A stretch of 24,228 nt of DNA from Christiangramia sp. (GCA_024635735.1 JAGXII010000123.1:1-24228); one strand, 5' to 3'. Positions 16,814 through 24,228 are shown, numbered from the stretch's first letter. Numbers and translations: made by a program. The notes: generated by a model from the sequence alone, not told the origin.

Positions 16814-17173
16814 TTATTTTCTAAAATTCTTCCTAATCTCTTCCAGAACCAAATTCAAATTTTCAAACACCATTCTGTTTTCAAATCTTATAACTTTAAT
16901 CCTCAGGTTATTTAAAACCTGTGTCCTTATTCGATCATATTCCTGAGCAGTTTCATTATAATGACATTGCCCGTCTAATTCAATTACTAATCTTTCTTCC
17001 GGACAGTAGAAATCTGCAATATAATTTTCAATGCTATGTTGTCTTCTAAACTTTCGACCATCCAGCTTTTTGTTCTGCAACTGTTTCCAGAGAAATGCTT
17101 CAGCCGGAGTAAGAGATTTTCTCAGCTTCTTTCTATATGGTTTTAGGTACTTTTTGTTGTGAATTTTTTTCAT
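16814..17173 (-). CDS. DUF559 endonuclease-domain protein (Vsr-like PD-(D/E)XK fold)
   Basis: 119 aa, the whole length of a DUF559 domain. Motifs in order: RKSLTPAEAFLWKQLQNKKL (E25), GRKFRRQHSIENYIADFYCP (D54), RLVIELDGQCHY (E65, D67, H71) and YDRIRTQVLNNLRIKVIRFEN. The D...ExDG pattern is that of the very-short-patch-repair endonuclease superfamily. The small size, basic N-terminus and lack of any other domain are typical of free-standing members, whose function is unknown. It is bracketed by two-hairpin repeats, the left one four bases beyond its stop and the right one 11 bp upstream of its ATG, and separates mfd from the TonB-receptor operon. Nuclease activity is inferred from fold only. 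Confidence 0.85.
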   Translation of the reverse strand: MKKIHNKKYLKPYRKKLRKSLTPAEAFLWKQLQNKKLDGRKFRRQHSIENYIADFYCPEERLVIELDGQCHYNETAQEYDRIRTQVLNNLRIKVIRFENRMVFENLNLVLEEIRKNFRK

Positions 17174-17184
17174 AATATTTTTTT

Positions 17185-17236
17185 GCTCCCCTCCTGTTTA
17201 TAGGAGGGGTGTCCGCCCATGGCGGACGGGGTGGTC
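17185..17236 (+). repeat. two-hairpin REP-like repeat, right copy beside the DUF559 gene
   Basis: CCCCTCC-TGTTTATA-GGAGGGG is a perfect 7-bp hairpin; after one T, GTCCGCC-CAT-GGCGGAC is a second perfect 7-bp hairpin; the tail GGGGTGGTC follows. It is the best preserved of the three copies and ends four bases before the stop codon of the DUF5689 lipoprotein gene (17241-17243). Confidence 0.8.
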
Positions 17237-17240
17237 CGTT

Positions 17241-18620
17241 TTATTCTCCAATTACCCTAACATTATCCAGATCATAAGTTGTGGTTTTGTCCGGTGCAGA
17301 ACCCAGATATCTGAAACCAATCCAGATCCTTCCCTCAATACAGGAAATATCAATCTTAGAATTTGTAAAAATCCTGGAGTTACTGCCTGAAGGACCAAGC
17401 GGAATATTGGCGTCTACCCTGATCCATTCTGTAGTTCGGGGATCTCCCGTGAAATTCTTACTCACAAATACCTGCATTAGAAGTCCTTTATCAAAAGATG
17501 AAAGAATATCAAAACTCAGGACTTCATTGACGGAATTATTAAGATCTACAGGAGGTGTAACCAGCCAGGCTTCCAGCGGACTTTCTATGGTATTATAGGC
17601 CGATATCCTCAAGACTCTGTTACCACTTGAAAGCGTAGGTTTGAACTTAACTTCTCCTCCACTCACATTTACATTGGTCCAGTGTCTTGAATTAAGAGTC
17701 GTATTAGAAGTAACTCCCTCAAAATTCTCTTCGAACAAAATTTTCGACCCTTCATTAATATTTCCATCGCAATTGAGATATACACGATCACATCTTGATC
17801 CATTCATATCTAGCATATCAGGAGAATTGACTACGATCACATAGTGTTCATCATAGAAATCCCTGGTTAAAATTCCTTCCACACTACCCGATCCCGTCGG
17901 AATCAGAAGTGATTTAAAATTTGAGTAGGTGCTGGTACTCAACAAAACTGTCTCACCAGTCTCACAACTTTCCAGCTGGCGCTCCCCGTCATATTGATCA
18001 GCCGGATTTGAAGCAAAGGAAAAAACATGATCCTCTTTTACAAGATTTCTGTCAAATTGAACATTCTCAATTTTCACATAAAGATTTTTTAATTCCGAAG
18101 AAAAATCTGAGATCCCGATTTTCAATGGAACAATTTCCGCAGTTTCCCCAGAACGAATTACATGATCATCGATCAGAGAATTTGGAATCGCAACTACATC
18201 TCCCCTGTTCTGAATTCCTAATTGCAGAACCCCGTTATTATACCACAAGCTCAATCCATCAAGCTTTACATAGATCTTCCTTCCGAAATTGAAAGTCTCA
18301 AAAAGTGAATTATGATCGAGTAAAAGATGGATCCCGGCATTGGGATTTGAAGGCTTATCCTGAATGATTAACTCCTTATAGAAATTCCCGGCTGCATCAT
18401 CAGAAATCACATAACCAGTAATCCAGGTATCGGTTTCCTGGAAAGTATAGATCTGTCCGGTTTCAAAATTATAATTCCCTTTTACCGCTTCTATACTTGT
18501 GAAATCCCCTTCAATTTCGACTTGCGAGATGTCCATTTCCGGCAGCTCAAAATCATCAGTTTTCACACAACTGACAATGGTTAAAATCATCAATAAGCTC
18601 AAAATTTTAATATGCTTCAT
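17241..18620 (-). CDS. DUF5689 surface lipoprotein with C-terminal jelly-roll (choice-of-anchor J-like) domain
   Basis: 459 aa. The N-terminus MKHIKILSLLMILTIVSC is a lipoprotein signal with a lipobox ending at Cys18, so the protein should be anchored in the outer membrane. Residues about 35-280 match the DUF5689 type (YVISDDAAGNFYKELIIQD, GRKIYVKLDGLSL, LQLGI), an OB-fold-like domain common in Bacteroidota surface proteins. Residues about 295-459 (ILFEENFEG through YDLDNVRVIGE) form a beta jelly-roll like choice-of-anchor J domains. It starts 10 bp after the stop of the TonB-receptor gene, so the two are one operon and the lipoprotein is likely a partner of the receptor. It may help bind a substrate at the surface; what substrate is inference (see the divergent nuclease gene). 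Confidence 0.82.
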   Translation of the reverse strand: MKHIKILSLLMILTIVSCVKTDDFELPEMDISQVEIEGDFTSIEAVKGNYNFETGQIYTFQETDTWITGYVISDDAAGNFYKELIIQDKPSNPNAGIHLLLDHNSLFETFNFGRKIYVKLDGLSLWYNNGVLQLGIQNRGDVVAIPNSLIDDHVIRSGETAEIVPLKIGISDFSSELKNLYVKIENVQFDRNLVKEDHVFSFASNPADQYDGERQLESCETGETVLLSTSTYSNFKSLLIPTGSGSVEGILTRDFYDEHYVIVVNSPDMLDMNGSRCDRVYLNCDGNINEGSKILFEENFEGVTSNTTLNSRHWTNVNVSGGEVKFKPTLSSGNRVLRISAYNTIESPLEAWLVTPPVDLNNSVNEVLSFDILSSFDKGLLMQVFVSKNFTGDPRTTEWIRVDANIPLGPSGSNSRIFTNSKIDISCIEGRIWIGFRYLGSAPDKTTTYDLDNVRVIGE

Positions 18621-18630
18621 AATCGTTCGA

Positions 18631-21456
18631 TTAAAATCTTAAATAAACATTCGCGAAAAAAGTAGTGCCCTGCCCGTACCAGTATTTTGGAGCAAAGTGC
18701 GGAAACTCCCTGTCCATATCTTCTTTTAAACTTCGGTAATTGGCATTTCTGCCCTGTTCATAGCCTCCACTTTTGTAGAGGACATTGAAAATATTGTTGA
18801 TACTGATAAAAGTGCCGAGATATTTGTCCTTTAATCGCCAGGACTTTCCGCCTACAGCATTGACCAGAAAATAATCATCAAACTTTTCCTGTTTAAGAAG
18901 CTCCGTAGCAATTTTCCGATCATATTCTATTAATGGCAGACCATCATAATCTGTTTGAAAATTCCTGGTTCGGGTTAACGGATTTATATCAATAAATGCG
19001 TTCGAGAAATAGTTAAGCGTAGTGCCAAACCACCAGTAATCAGGATCCCTGTATTCAAATCCTAACTGAGCTGCCGTTTGGGGTCCTCCGGGTAATCTGT
19101 AATTTTTCAAATAAGCCTTGCCATAATCAAGACTTTCGTCAAAACCGGCAGAACTCAGTGACAGGTTTGGATTATTGGCGTGTATATATTCGCCTAAAGC
19201 AAGTGCTGATTTTATTTTAATCGTTGAAGTTAACTGCGATTCAGCGCCAATTTCAATCCCGTAATATCGCTTTTCCATTCCGCTTAAAATCTCCTGAATA
19301 AAAGCGGTGGTATTTTCCCTTTCTAACCCGGAAAGGCCATCGGCATAGTAATAGGAAACCTCGGTGATATTTGAAATTTCAGTGAAATATCCGGTAAGCC
19401 GGAAGTTTATAAATGAAGACCTGTACCTATAAGAAATATCACCGGTCTTAATTCTTTCTTCGCTTAGATCGGTCACCATTAGGTTATTCTGCCTCGGATT
19501 CACAAAGGCATTTCTATAACCCGGTGCTTTGGTGAAATAGCCCGCATTTAATTCGACATTCTGTCTACCGGAAATTTTATAGACTGTACCAGATTTAATT
19601 CCGAAATTGAGAAATCTGGCTACTTCACTTTCGCCAAGAGAATTATCAGGAAAAACTCCGTTTTGATAGTTACCATTTCTCTGATAATTGACCGACTCGA
19701 GATTTCCGGCTAAGTAAATTTCCCTTTTACGAGTGGTCCATTGCATCTGACTGAATACTTCTGCCTCTTCAGCCAGAATATCATAGTCATACTTATAATG
19801 TTCATTTTCAGAAATGAGTCGGTTTGGATGCTGAAGGTCGCTTTGAGCGGCCTGGCCGGGAATTGCTCCAATTTCATCCTGCACGAAAACATCAATGTCC
19901 AGATACTGACTTCCACCTAGTAGATCTTTAATCCGGGCGAAATTTTCACTATTAAGGCGGCTATATCTAATTGAAGAATTCAGTTTTAAATTCTTGTTCA
20001 GCTGCACGGAAAGAATACTATTTGCCGAAAGCTGAATATCCCGGTTCACATCTTCGGCCAGAGAATAAATAGTATTTTGTGCATTTTCAGAAGCGGTAAG
20101 GTTTGCATCATATAAAGCATTCCAGTCCAACTGCCCATTTTTATCAATTTCCTTCTGAGCTCGAAATGCCGCTTCAAAATTCTGGTTATCCTCAAATCTT
20201 AAAAAATAGGAAGGTAGCTTTTGATAATAGACAGGATCGGGATTCGCTCCTCCGCCATAATAGAAATTCTGACCATTCACAGTTTCCAGAGTAGTTCCAC
20301 CATAATCTATTCTGGAATTTGCAGTTTCCCCTAATTGATAAGAAATATTCGTATTTAAACTGGCTTTATCAGAAATGGTCCACAAATGATTCAACATTAA
20401 AACAGGCTCTTTTATCTCGCGAATCCTGGAATTCCTGATCTCTCCATCCTGATCTCCCCAATAGGGATTATAGGTTCTTTCCTTTAGCTCTAAAACTTCT
20501 TCTGTCATTGCAGCGGAACGTCCACGTATATTTGGAGTATAAAATCCACTGAAATTCAGAGATTGGCGGTCACTCAGTTTCTTTTCTGCCGAAATAAAAA
20601 AAGAGTTCGCATCATAGACGGTACCGTCCATATAGGCTTCTTCAGCAAAACGCCTACCTAAAGAAACTGCATAATACCAACCATTATTTTCTTCACCGGA
20701 AGCATAGGTAGCCATCAGCCTGCCAGTATAACTCCGGTTAGAACCCGCCAGGGAAATTCGCCCTCCTTTCTGGTATTTTGATGCTCTCATTAAAATGTTG
20801 GTGGTGCCGCCAAGTCCGCCAAACTGATAATCATTCGCTGAAATTCCATTGATAAAAACCTGATTTCGCTGCATATCATTAAGCCCGCCCCAGCTACTCC
20901 ACTGTGGCCGGCCATCATAGAACTTATTCATTTCGAGTCCGTTGATCAGAAGCTTGCCATATTCAGAACCCAGACCGCGCGGGCGGAAGAAGGTTTGACT
21001 AAAATCGAATGCGGCGGCATTGAGAAAAACATCCCGGCTGGACTGAAGGATGCCGGAAATATTATCAAATTCGCCTTCTTCAGAAAGAATATCAGCATCA
21101 GAAAGGCTTATTGTAGCTTGTTGATTTTGCTCAAATGCAGGATCGGGCTGAAGCAAAATAGTCCCTAAATTCTTTTTTTCGGTAAGAAGAGTGACCGGAA
21201 TGCGCTTCAAAAGATAGCCCGGTTTATCAATTTTCAGGATATGTTCACCATGGCCAATTTTTCCCAGTTCCAGATGGAATTCCCCATTGGAATCTGAAAA
21301 GACTTCCGTAAAATAACTTTCGATAGAAACTTTTACCTGTGGTAAGGGCACTTCGGTAAAGGTATCTGCAAATTTACCTGAAATGGTAATCTGCTGGGCA
21401 TTTGCGATCATGCAGATGAGCATGACTGTAAAAGCCAAAATAACCTTTATTTTCAT
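18631..21456 (-). CDS. TonB-dependent outer-membrane receptor
   Basis: 941 aa. A signal peptide (MKIKVILAFTVMLICMIANAQQ) is followed by a carboxypeptidase-regulatory-like beta domain (about 24-105), a plug domain (about 130-250; LLINGLEMN, GGLGGTTNILMRAS) and a long beta-barrel. The C-terminus ends in FFANVYLRF, with the terminal aromatic residue needed for outer-membrane insertion. It imports a substrate across the outer membrane using TonB energy. It is not of the SusC type: there is no SusD gene, and the partner is the DUF5689 lipoprotein 10 bp downstream. A secreted nuclease gene is divergent, 97 bp away. The first ATG is the natural start. Confidence 0.9.
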   Translation of the reverse strand: MKIKVILAFTVMLICMIANAQQITISGKFADTFTEVPLPQVKVSIESYFTEVFSDSNGEFHLELGKIGHGEHILKIDKPGYLLKRIPVTLLTEKKNLGTILLQPDPAFEQNQQATISLSDADILSEEGEFDNISGILQSSRDVFLNAAAFDFSQTFFRPRGLGSEYGKLLINGLEMNKFYDGRPQWSSWGGLNDMQRNQVFINGISANDYQFGGLGGTTNILMRASKYQKGGRISLAGSNRSYTGRLMATYASGEENNGWYYAVSLGRRFAEEAYMDGTVYDANSFFISAEKKLSDRQSLNFSGFYTPNIRGRSAAMTEEVLELKERTYNPYWGDQDGEIRNSRIREIKEPVLMLNHLWTISDKASLNTNISYQLGETANSRIDYGGTTLETVNGQNFYYGGGANPDPVYYQKLPSYFLRFEDNQNFEAAFRAQKEIDKNGQLDWNALYDANLTASENAQNTIYSLAEDVNRDIQLSANSILSVQLNKNLKLNSSIRYSRLNSENFARIKDLLGGSQYLDIDVFVQDEIGAIPGQAAQSDLQHPNRLISENEHYKYDYDILAEEAEVFSQMQWTTRKREIYLAGNLESVNYQRNGNYQNGVFPDNSLGESEVARFLNFGIKSGTVYKISGRQNVELNAGYFTKAPGYRNAFVNPRQNNLMVTDLSEERIKTGDISYRYRSSFINFRLTGYFTEISNITEVSYYYADGLSGLERENTTAFIQEILSGMEKRYYGIEIGAESQLTSTIKIKSALALGEYIHANNPNLSLSSAGFDESLDYGKAYLKNYRLPGGPQTAAQLGFEYRDPDYWWFGTTLNYFSNAFIDINPLTRTRNFQTDYDGLPLIEYDRKIATELLKQEKFDDYFLVNAVGGKSWRLKDKYLGTFISINNIFNVLYKSGGYEQGRNANYRSLKEDMDREFPHFAPKYWYGQGTTFFANVYLRF

Positions 21457-21553
21457 TTAACTGCCCCAAATTTTATTTTTAAAAAATATACCGGTTAAAG
21501 ATATAATAAACTTATCTTCAGTACTTTAAAAATCTAATAAATTTTTTAAAAAT

Positions 21554-22620
21554 TTGAGCAAACGCCTGCCACCCCTATTCAAAACAATCATTGTTTCGGG
21601 ACTATATCTAACGTTTTTTATCTTTCACGGTCAGGAAAAGAAGGATTATCAAATAGCAACGATCGCATTTTATAATGTGGAGAATCTTTTTGATACGGAA
21701 GATAATCCTGAAACTTTTGATGATGACCGCACTCCTACGGGAAAGGATGTGTGGACAGAAGATAAATATCAGAAAAAGATAGAACACATCAGCCGCGTAC
21801 TTTCGGAAATTGGAAGTGATGTGAACTCTGAACCACCTGCTATAATTGGACTGTGTGAAATTGAAAACCGGAAAGTTCTGGAAGACCTCATTGCTCATCC
21901 AAATTTGAGTCAGTATAATTACGGCATAATTCATTTTGACTCTCCGGACGAAAGGGGCGTTGATGTGGCACTTTTATATCGCATGCGACAGTTCCTTCCA
22001 TTAGAAGCTAAAAACCGCAGGCTGATCATCTATGAAGCCGACAAGCCTTCCAAAAGGGATTACACCCGGGACCATCTTGTGGTGACCGGTTTATTGAATA
22101 ATGAAGAGATCCATTTTATTGTAAACCACTGGCCATCGCGAGGTGGCGGAGAAGCCAAAAGCGCTTATAAAAGAGAAAAGGCCGCGTCTCTTAATAAAAG
22201 GATTATCGACTCTTTGGTGAAGATAAATCCGGAAGCCCGGATAGTAAGCATGGGAGATTTTAATGATGATCCCACTAATAACAGCTTTAAAAAGATCCTC
22301 AAAACAGAGGCCGACAAAAAGAAACTTTCCGAAAACTCGCTATATAACCCCATGGAGAGTATGTTGAAAATGGGAAAAGGAAGCTTGGCCTACCGTGATT
22401 CCTGGAACCTTTTGACCAGATTTATATGACCTCAAATCTGGTTAATATTAAAGGAGATAGTTTTGAATTTTATAAAGCCGGAATTTTTAATAGGCCTTAT
22501 TTAATCACTCAGAATGGACAATTTAAAGGGTATCCATTTCGCACCTATGGATACTCCGGTTATGAAGGCGGGTATAGCGATCATTTTCCGGTGTATATTT
22601 TCTTAGTAAAGCCACTGTAA
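21554..22620 (+). pseudogene. secreted endonuclease/exonuclease/phosphatase-family nuclease, frameshifted (or sequencing error)
   Basis: Two frames join into one protein of about 355 aa. It starts at a TTG (21554; no ATG fits) with a signal-like hydrophobic segment (residues 8-26). EEP-fold motifs follow: IAFYNVENLFDTEDNP (N41), GLCEIEN (E102), VNHWPSRGGGE (N191, H192) and MGDFNDDP (D235, N237). The first frame ends falsely after YRDSWNLL at 22429. The second frame carries the rest, including GGYSDHFPVY with the SDH catalytic His. Adding one T to the four-T run 22410-22413 restores SWNLFDQIYMTSN. As sequenced, the product would lose the catalytic C-terminus. EEP enzymes of this secreted type cleave DNA, RNA or phosphodiesters. 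It is divergent from the TonB-receptor operon. Confidence 0.83.
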
Positions 22621-22657
22621 CCTGATTACTTCATCTAAAAACTACTTTCAGGATTAA

Positions 22658-23346
22658 TCAGTTTTGCTTTAGCCCTTTTTCTGAAAAAACTTTTCGGTTT
22701 TTCAACAAGAAAAAGTTCTCCTTGCTTTTAGCAATTTCGAGGGTATCGGTAATTTTCTCTATTGGCATTCTCTGATCGCCTTCCGAAAGGAATATATCTA
22801 CATCATAACTATAGTTCCTGCCCAGTTGAACAGTACAGTTATTATAGCCTATTGAGTGAACACTAACAAATAATGGCTCCTTCGATTTTTTAAATTCTAA
22901 TTTGACCTGACCTTTTTCGTTTGCCTTCTCTCCCGCCTCTAAAAGTCCGTAATTGTTTTTAAGTAAAATTTGAGATTGAGTAATTGGGTCTCCTTTAAAA
23001 TCATGAACCAGAAAATTTAAACTTATACTATCATTTAAACTTAATCTCTTACTTATCTGAAAATAACTTAACCTATATCCTTCAATTTCCTTATAATTCA
23101 GGATTAATAATTTTCCTTCAATTCTGAAATTTCCTTCACCGTAAGTGTCCGGAGGTATATCCAGGCCAGATATGTACTTAAAATTTTATCTGCGTTAAAG
23201 GTGTAACATGCACCACCATTGGTCGCGATATTTTCCAAACAGTAAACACCTTTAAGATTTATATCCTGCGAAAAAGCAAATGAATTAGAGATTATTAAAA
23301 AACTAACAATCAGAACCTTTGGCATTCGCGTTATTACTTTTTTCAT
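22658..23346 (-). pseudogene. exported protein with carboxypeptidase-regulatory-like domain, frameshifted
   Basis: The first frame (ATG at 23346) gives a signal peptide (KVLIVSFLIISNSFAFSQ) and DINLKGVYCLENIATNGGACYTFNADKI, then runs into a stop at 23104. A second minus frame is open from about 23182 to the TGA at 22658-22660 with no start codon near its beginning. It reads KYISGLDIPPDTYGEGNF, then YKEIEGYRLSYFQISKRLSL, then FLVHDFKGDPITQSQILLKN, and later VKLEFKKSKEPLFVSVHSIG. Joining the frames by one extra T in the four-T run 23180-23183 (A on the plus strand) gives NADKIFKYISGLD and a protein of about 229 aa. The second half resembles a transthyretin/carboxypeptidase D regulatory-like beta sandwich (HDFKGDPI ... 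NEKGQVKLEF ... VSVHSIGY). Function unknown; probably periplasmic or surface-exposed. Confidence 0.7.
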
Positions 23347-23356
23347 TTTCTTGAAT

Positions 23357-23377
23357 TAATGTTAAAATAAAAAAGCT
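23357..23377 (-). repeat. AT-rich repeat, copy 1, possible weak terminator tail
   Basis: TAATGTTAAAATAAAA then AAGCT; the first 16 bases recur exactly at 24080. On the minus strand it reads AGCTTTTTTATTTTAACATT after a poor hairpin, so it may end transcription of the lipoprotein gene to its right. It lies 10 bp upstream of the exported-protein gene. Confidence 0.35.
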
Positions 23378-23466
23378 CAGGGAAAATCAGGGCTATTCAA
23401 TTATCTAAAATTTTCCGTGACATTAAGACTGGTCAGAATTTAATTTTTTTGGCCCGAACCTTATTA

Positions 23467-23982
23467 TTATGAAATTCCTAAGGGAACTTTCGCAATTTCC
23501 ACCCAATGACCATTCTGATTTAAATAAATTATCAAGGTTGATTCAACACTATTAGATTCATAAATAAACCCGTAGTATTTACCGTATTTATCTTTTTGGA
23601 AAAAAGGGAATGTTATTGAGGTTCCACTTTCTGAGAAGGACTTTAAAGATTTAATTTTAGTTTTTTTTAATTTTATCTTTCTGAGTTCTTTAATTTTTTT
23701 ATTCAACAGTTGCTTTTGAGAAGAACTGAAAATAGTATCAAAATTTACATGCGGTTCATTTTCTAATACCCAATTATTTTCATAATTATTCTTGTTGATA
23801 TACCCAATATCTAAAAATTCTGAAAAAGTAATTTCGGAATAAGAGAGTGTAGAGGATTTTAAAAATTTATACCCGATTTCATTGATAAGCGAATAAGACA
23901 TTTCTGTATTCCCATTATCTTTAGAACCCCCACAACTTGCAATTATAAAAAGGAAAAATAATAACAAGTAAAATTTTTTCAT
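23467..23982 (-). CDS. hypothetical lipoprotein
   Basis: 171 aa, not recognised. The N-terminus MKKFYLLLFFLFIIASCGGS is a clear lipoprotein signal with Cys17 followed by GGS, which in Bacteroidota favours export and membrane anchoring. The mature part is mixed: an acidic, aromatic region (ITFSEFLDIGYINKNNYENN), a lysine-rich helix (residues about 90-112, KKIKELRKIKLKKTKIKSLK), then strands ending YLNQNGHWVEIAKVPLGIS. No known domain is visible. The gene is markedly AT-rich compared with the metabolic genes on the left, which suggests a recently acquired or fast-evolving gene. It lies upstream of the frameshifted exported-protein gene on the same strand with a 120-bp gap. Confidence 0.7.
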   Translation of the reverse strand: MKKFYLLLFFLFIIASCGGSKDNGNTEMSYSLINEIGYKFLKSSTLSYSEITFSEFLDIGYINKNNYENNWVLENEPHVNFDTIFSSSQKQLLNKKIKELRKIKLKKTKIKSLKSFSESGTSITFPFFQKDKYGKYYGFIYESNSVESTLIIYLNQNGHWVEIAKVPLGIS

Positions 23983-24079
23983 AATAAAAATTTTAAGATT
24001 ACTTGCAATTACGATAGGGTTAACTCAAAGAGACTAAATTGCTTTAAATGATTTTTTGAATATAGTAATTATTTAGATT

Positions 24080-24101
24080 TAATGTTAAAATAAAAGAAGC
24101 T
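24080..24101 (-). repeat. AT-rich repeat, copy 2, beside a hairpin terminator
   Basis: TAATGTTAAAATAAAA followed by GAAGCT; the 16-base core is identical to the copy at 23357. On the minus strand it forms the T-rich tail directly after the 24100-24121 hairpin. Confidence 0.35.
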
Positions 24102-24130
24102 GTCTCATTAATCTGAGACAGTTTTTTTTT
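24097..24130. terminator. hairpin terminator, probably bidirectional
   Basis: CTGTCTCA (24100-24107) and TGAGACAG (24114-24121) form a perfect 8-bp stem with a 6-nt loop, extended by a G-T and two A-T pairs. Nine T residues follow on the plus strand (24122-24130). On the minus strand the tail CTTCTTTTATTTT is also T-rich. No plus-strand gene lies just upstream, so it more likely ends a minus-strand gene beyond the right edge of the window. Confidence 0.65.
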
Positions 24131-24228
24131 GTTTATAGGTGTTCTTAAAGTTGGTGTTTTACAGGATTTTTTCTTACTTTAAAGTATAGATAAATAGTTT
24201 AATGAGCCATAAATTTAAGGTTTATAAC

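Larger units (their letters stand above)
16758..17236. mobile_element. putative DUF559 nuclease element bounded by direct two-hairpin repeats
   Basis: A 479-bp unit: one small nuclease-fold gene (16814-17173, minus) between two 52-53-bp repeats in the same orientation. The core GGAGGGGTGTCCGCC is identical in both. The spacing between gene and repeats is only 3-11 bp, so there is little sequence that is not gene or repeat. No transposase, inverted ends or target duplication is visible. Calling it mobile is inference from architecture. Confidence 0.5.

Noticed and set aside
16758..17236. CRISPR array or classical insertion sequence
   Set aside because: There are only two direct repeats around a single gene, no spacers, no transposase and no terminal inverted repeats.
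23340..23400. Strong terminator hairpin in AGCTCAGGG...CAGGGCT
   Set aside because: Only three outer pairs form; the inner TCAGG motifs are direct, not inverted, repeats.
1..24228. tRNA or rRNA genes
   Set aside because: No cloverleaf-like or rRNA-like segment was noticed in the intergenic gaps, all of which are short.

Overview
The window reads as a chromosomal segment of a member of the Bacteroidota, most likely a marine Flavobacteriaceae of the Gramella/Salegentibacter/Zunongwangia type. This rests on gene content and signals, not on a database search. The pointers are a one-subunit b558-type succinate dehydrogenase, a TonB receptor paired with a DUF5689 lipoprotein, a VPS10/sortilin-like BNR-repeat protein, moderate to low GC, two promoters of the TTG-N20-TAnnTTTG type, and genes without Shine-Dalgarno sites.

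Layout. 1-1514: 3' part of a BNR-repeat (sortilin-like) protein. 1562-4036: glycerate kinase followed without a gap by a GntP-family permease, a glycerate or sugar-acid uptake pair. 4027-5271 (minus): CbpM-like modulator and a frameshifted CbpA/DnaJ co-chaperone. 5574-9064: sdhC-sdhA-sdhB (complex II), with a promoter in front and a hairpin terminator behind. 9148-11740: tight operon of a methionine-type aminotransferase, the metallophosphoesterase PdeM and a TspO-like membrane protein. 11741-13096 (minus): flavin disulfide reductase homologue with an altered C-terminal active site. 13240-16632: mfd, apparently leaderless, with a dispersed repeat translated inside its N-terminus. 16628-17236: a cluster of two-hairpin repeats around a small DUF559 nuclease gene. 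17241-21456 (minus): TonB receptor and DUF5689 lipoprotein. 21554-22620: divergent secreted nuclease, frameshifted. 22658-23982 (minus): two small AT-rich genes for exported proteins, the first frameshifted and found only by joining two frames. The right end holds a hairpin terminator.

The most interesting region is 16628-17236. Three gene 3' ends in a row (mfd, DUF559, DUF5689) carry the same architecture next to the stop codon: a GTC...GAC hairpin, then a C-rich/G-rich hairpin, always pointing the same way relative to the upstream gene. Two copies bracket the DUF559 gene as direct repeats, so the unit looks like a compact nuclease-plus-REP element of about 480 bp. A second theme is three frameshifts (CbpA, secreted nuclease, exported protein). 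Each is repaired by one extra T in a short T run of the coding strand, which raises the question of sequencing error versus real decay.
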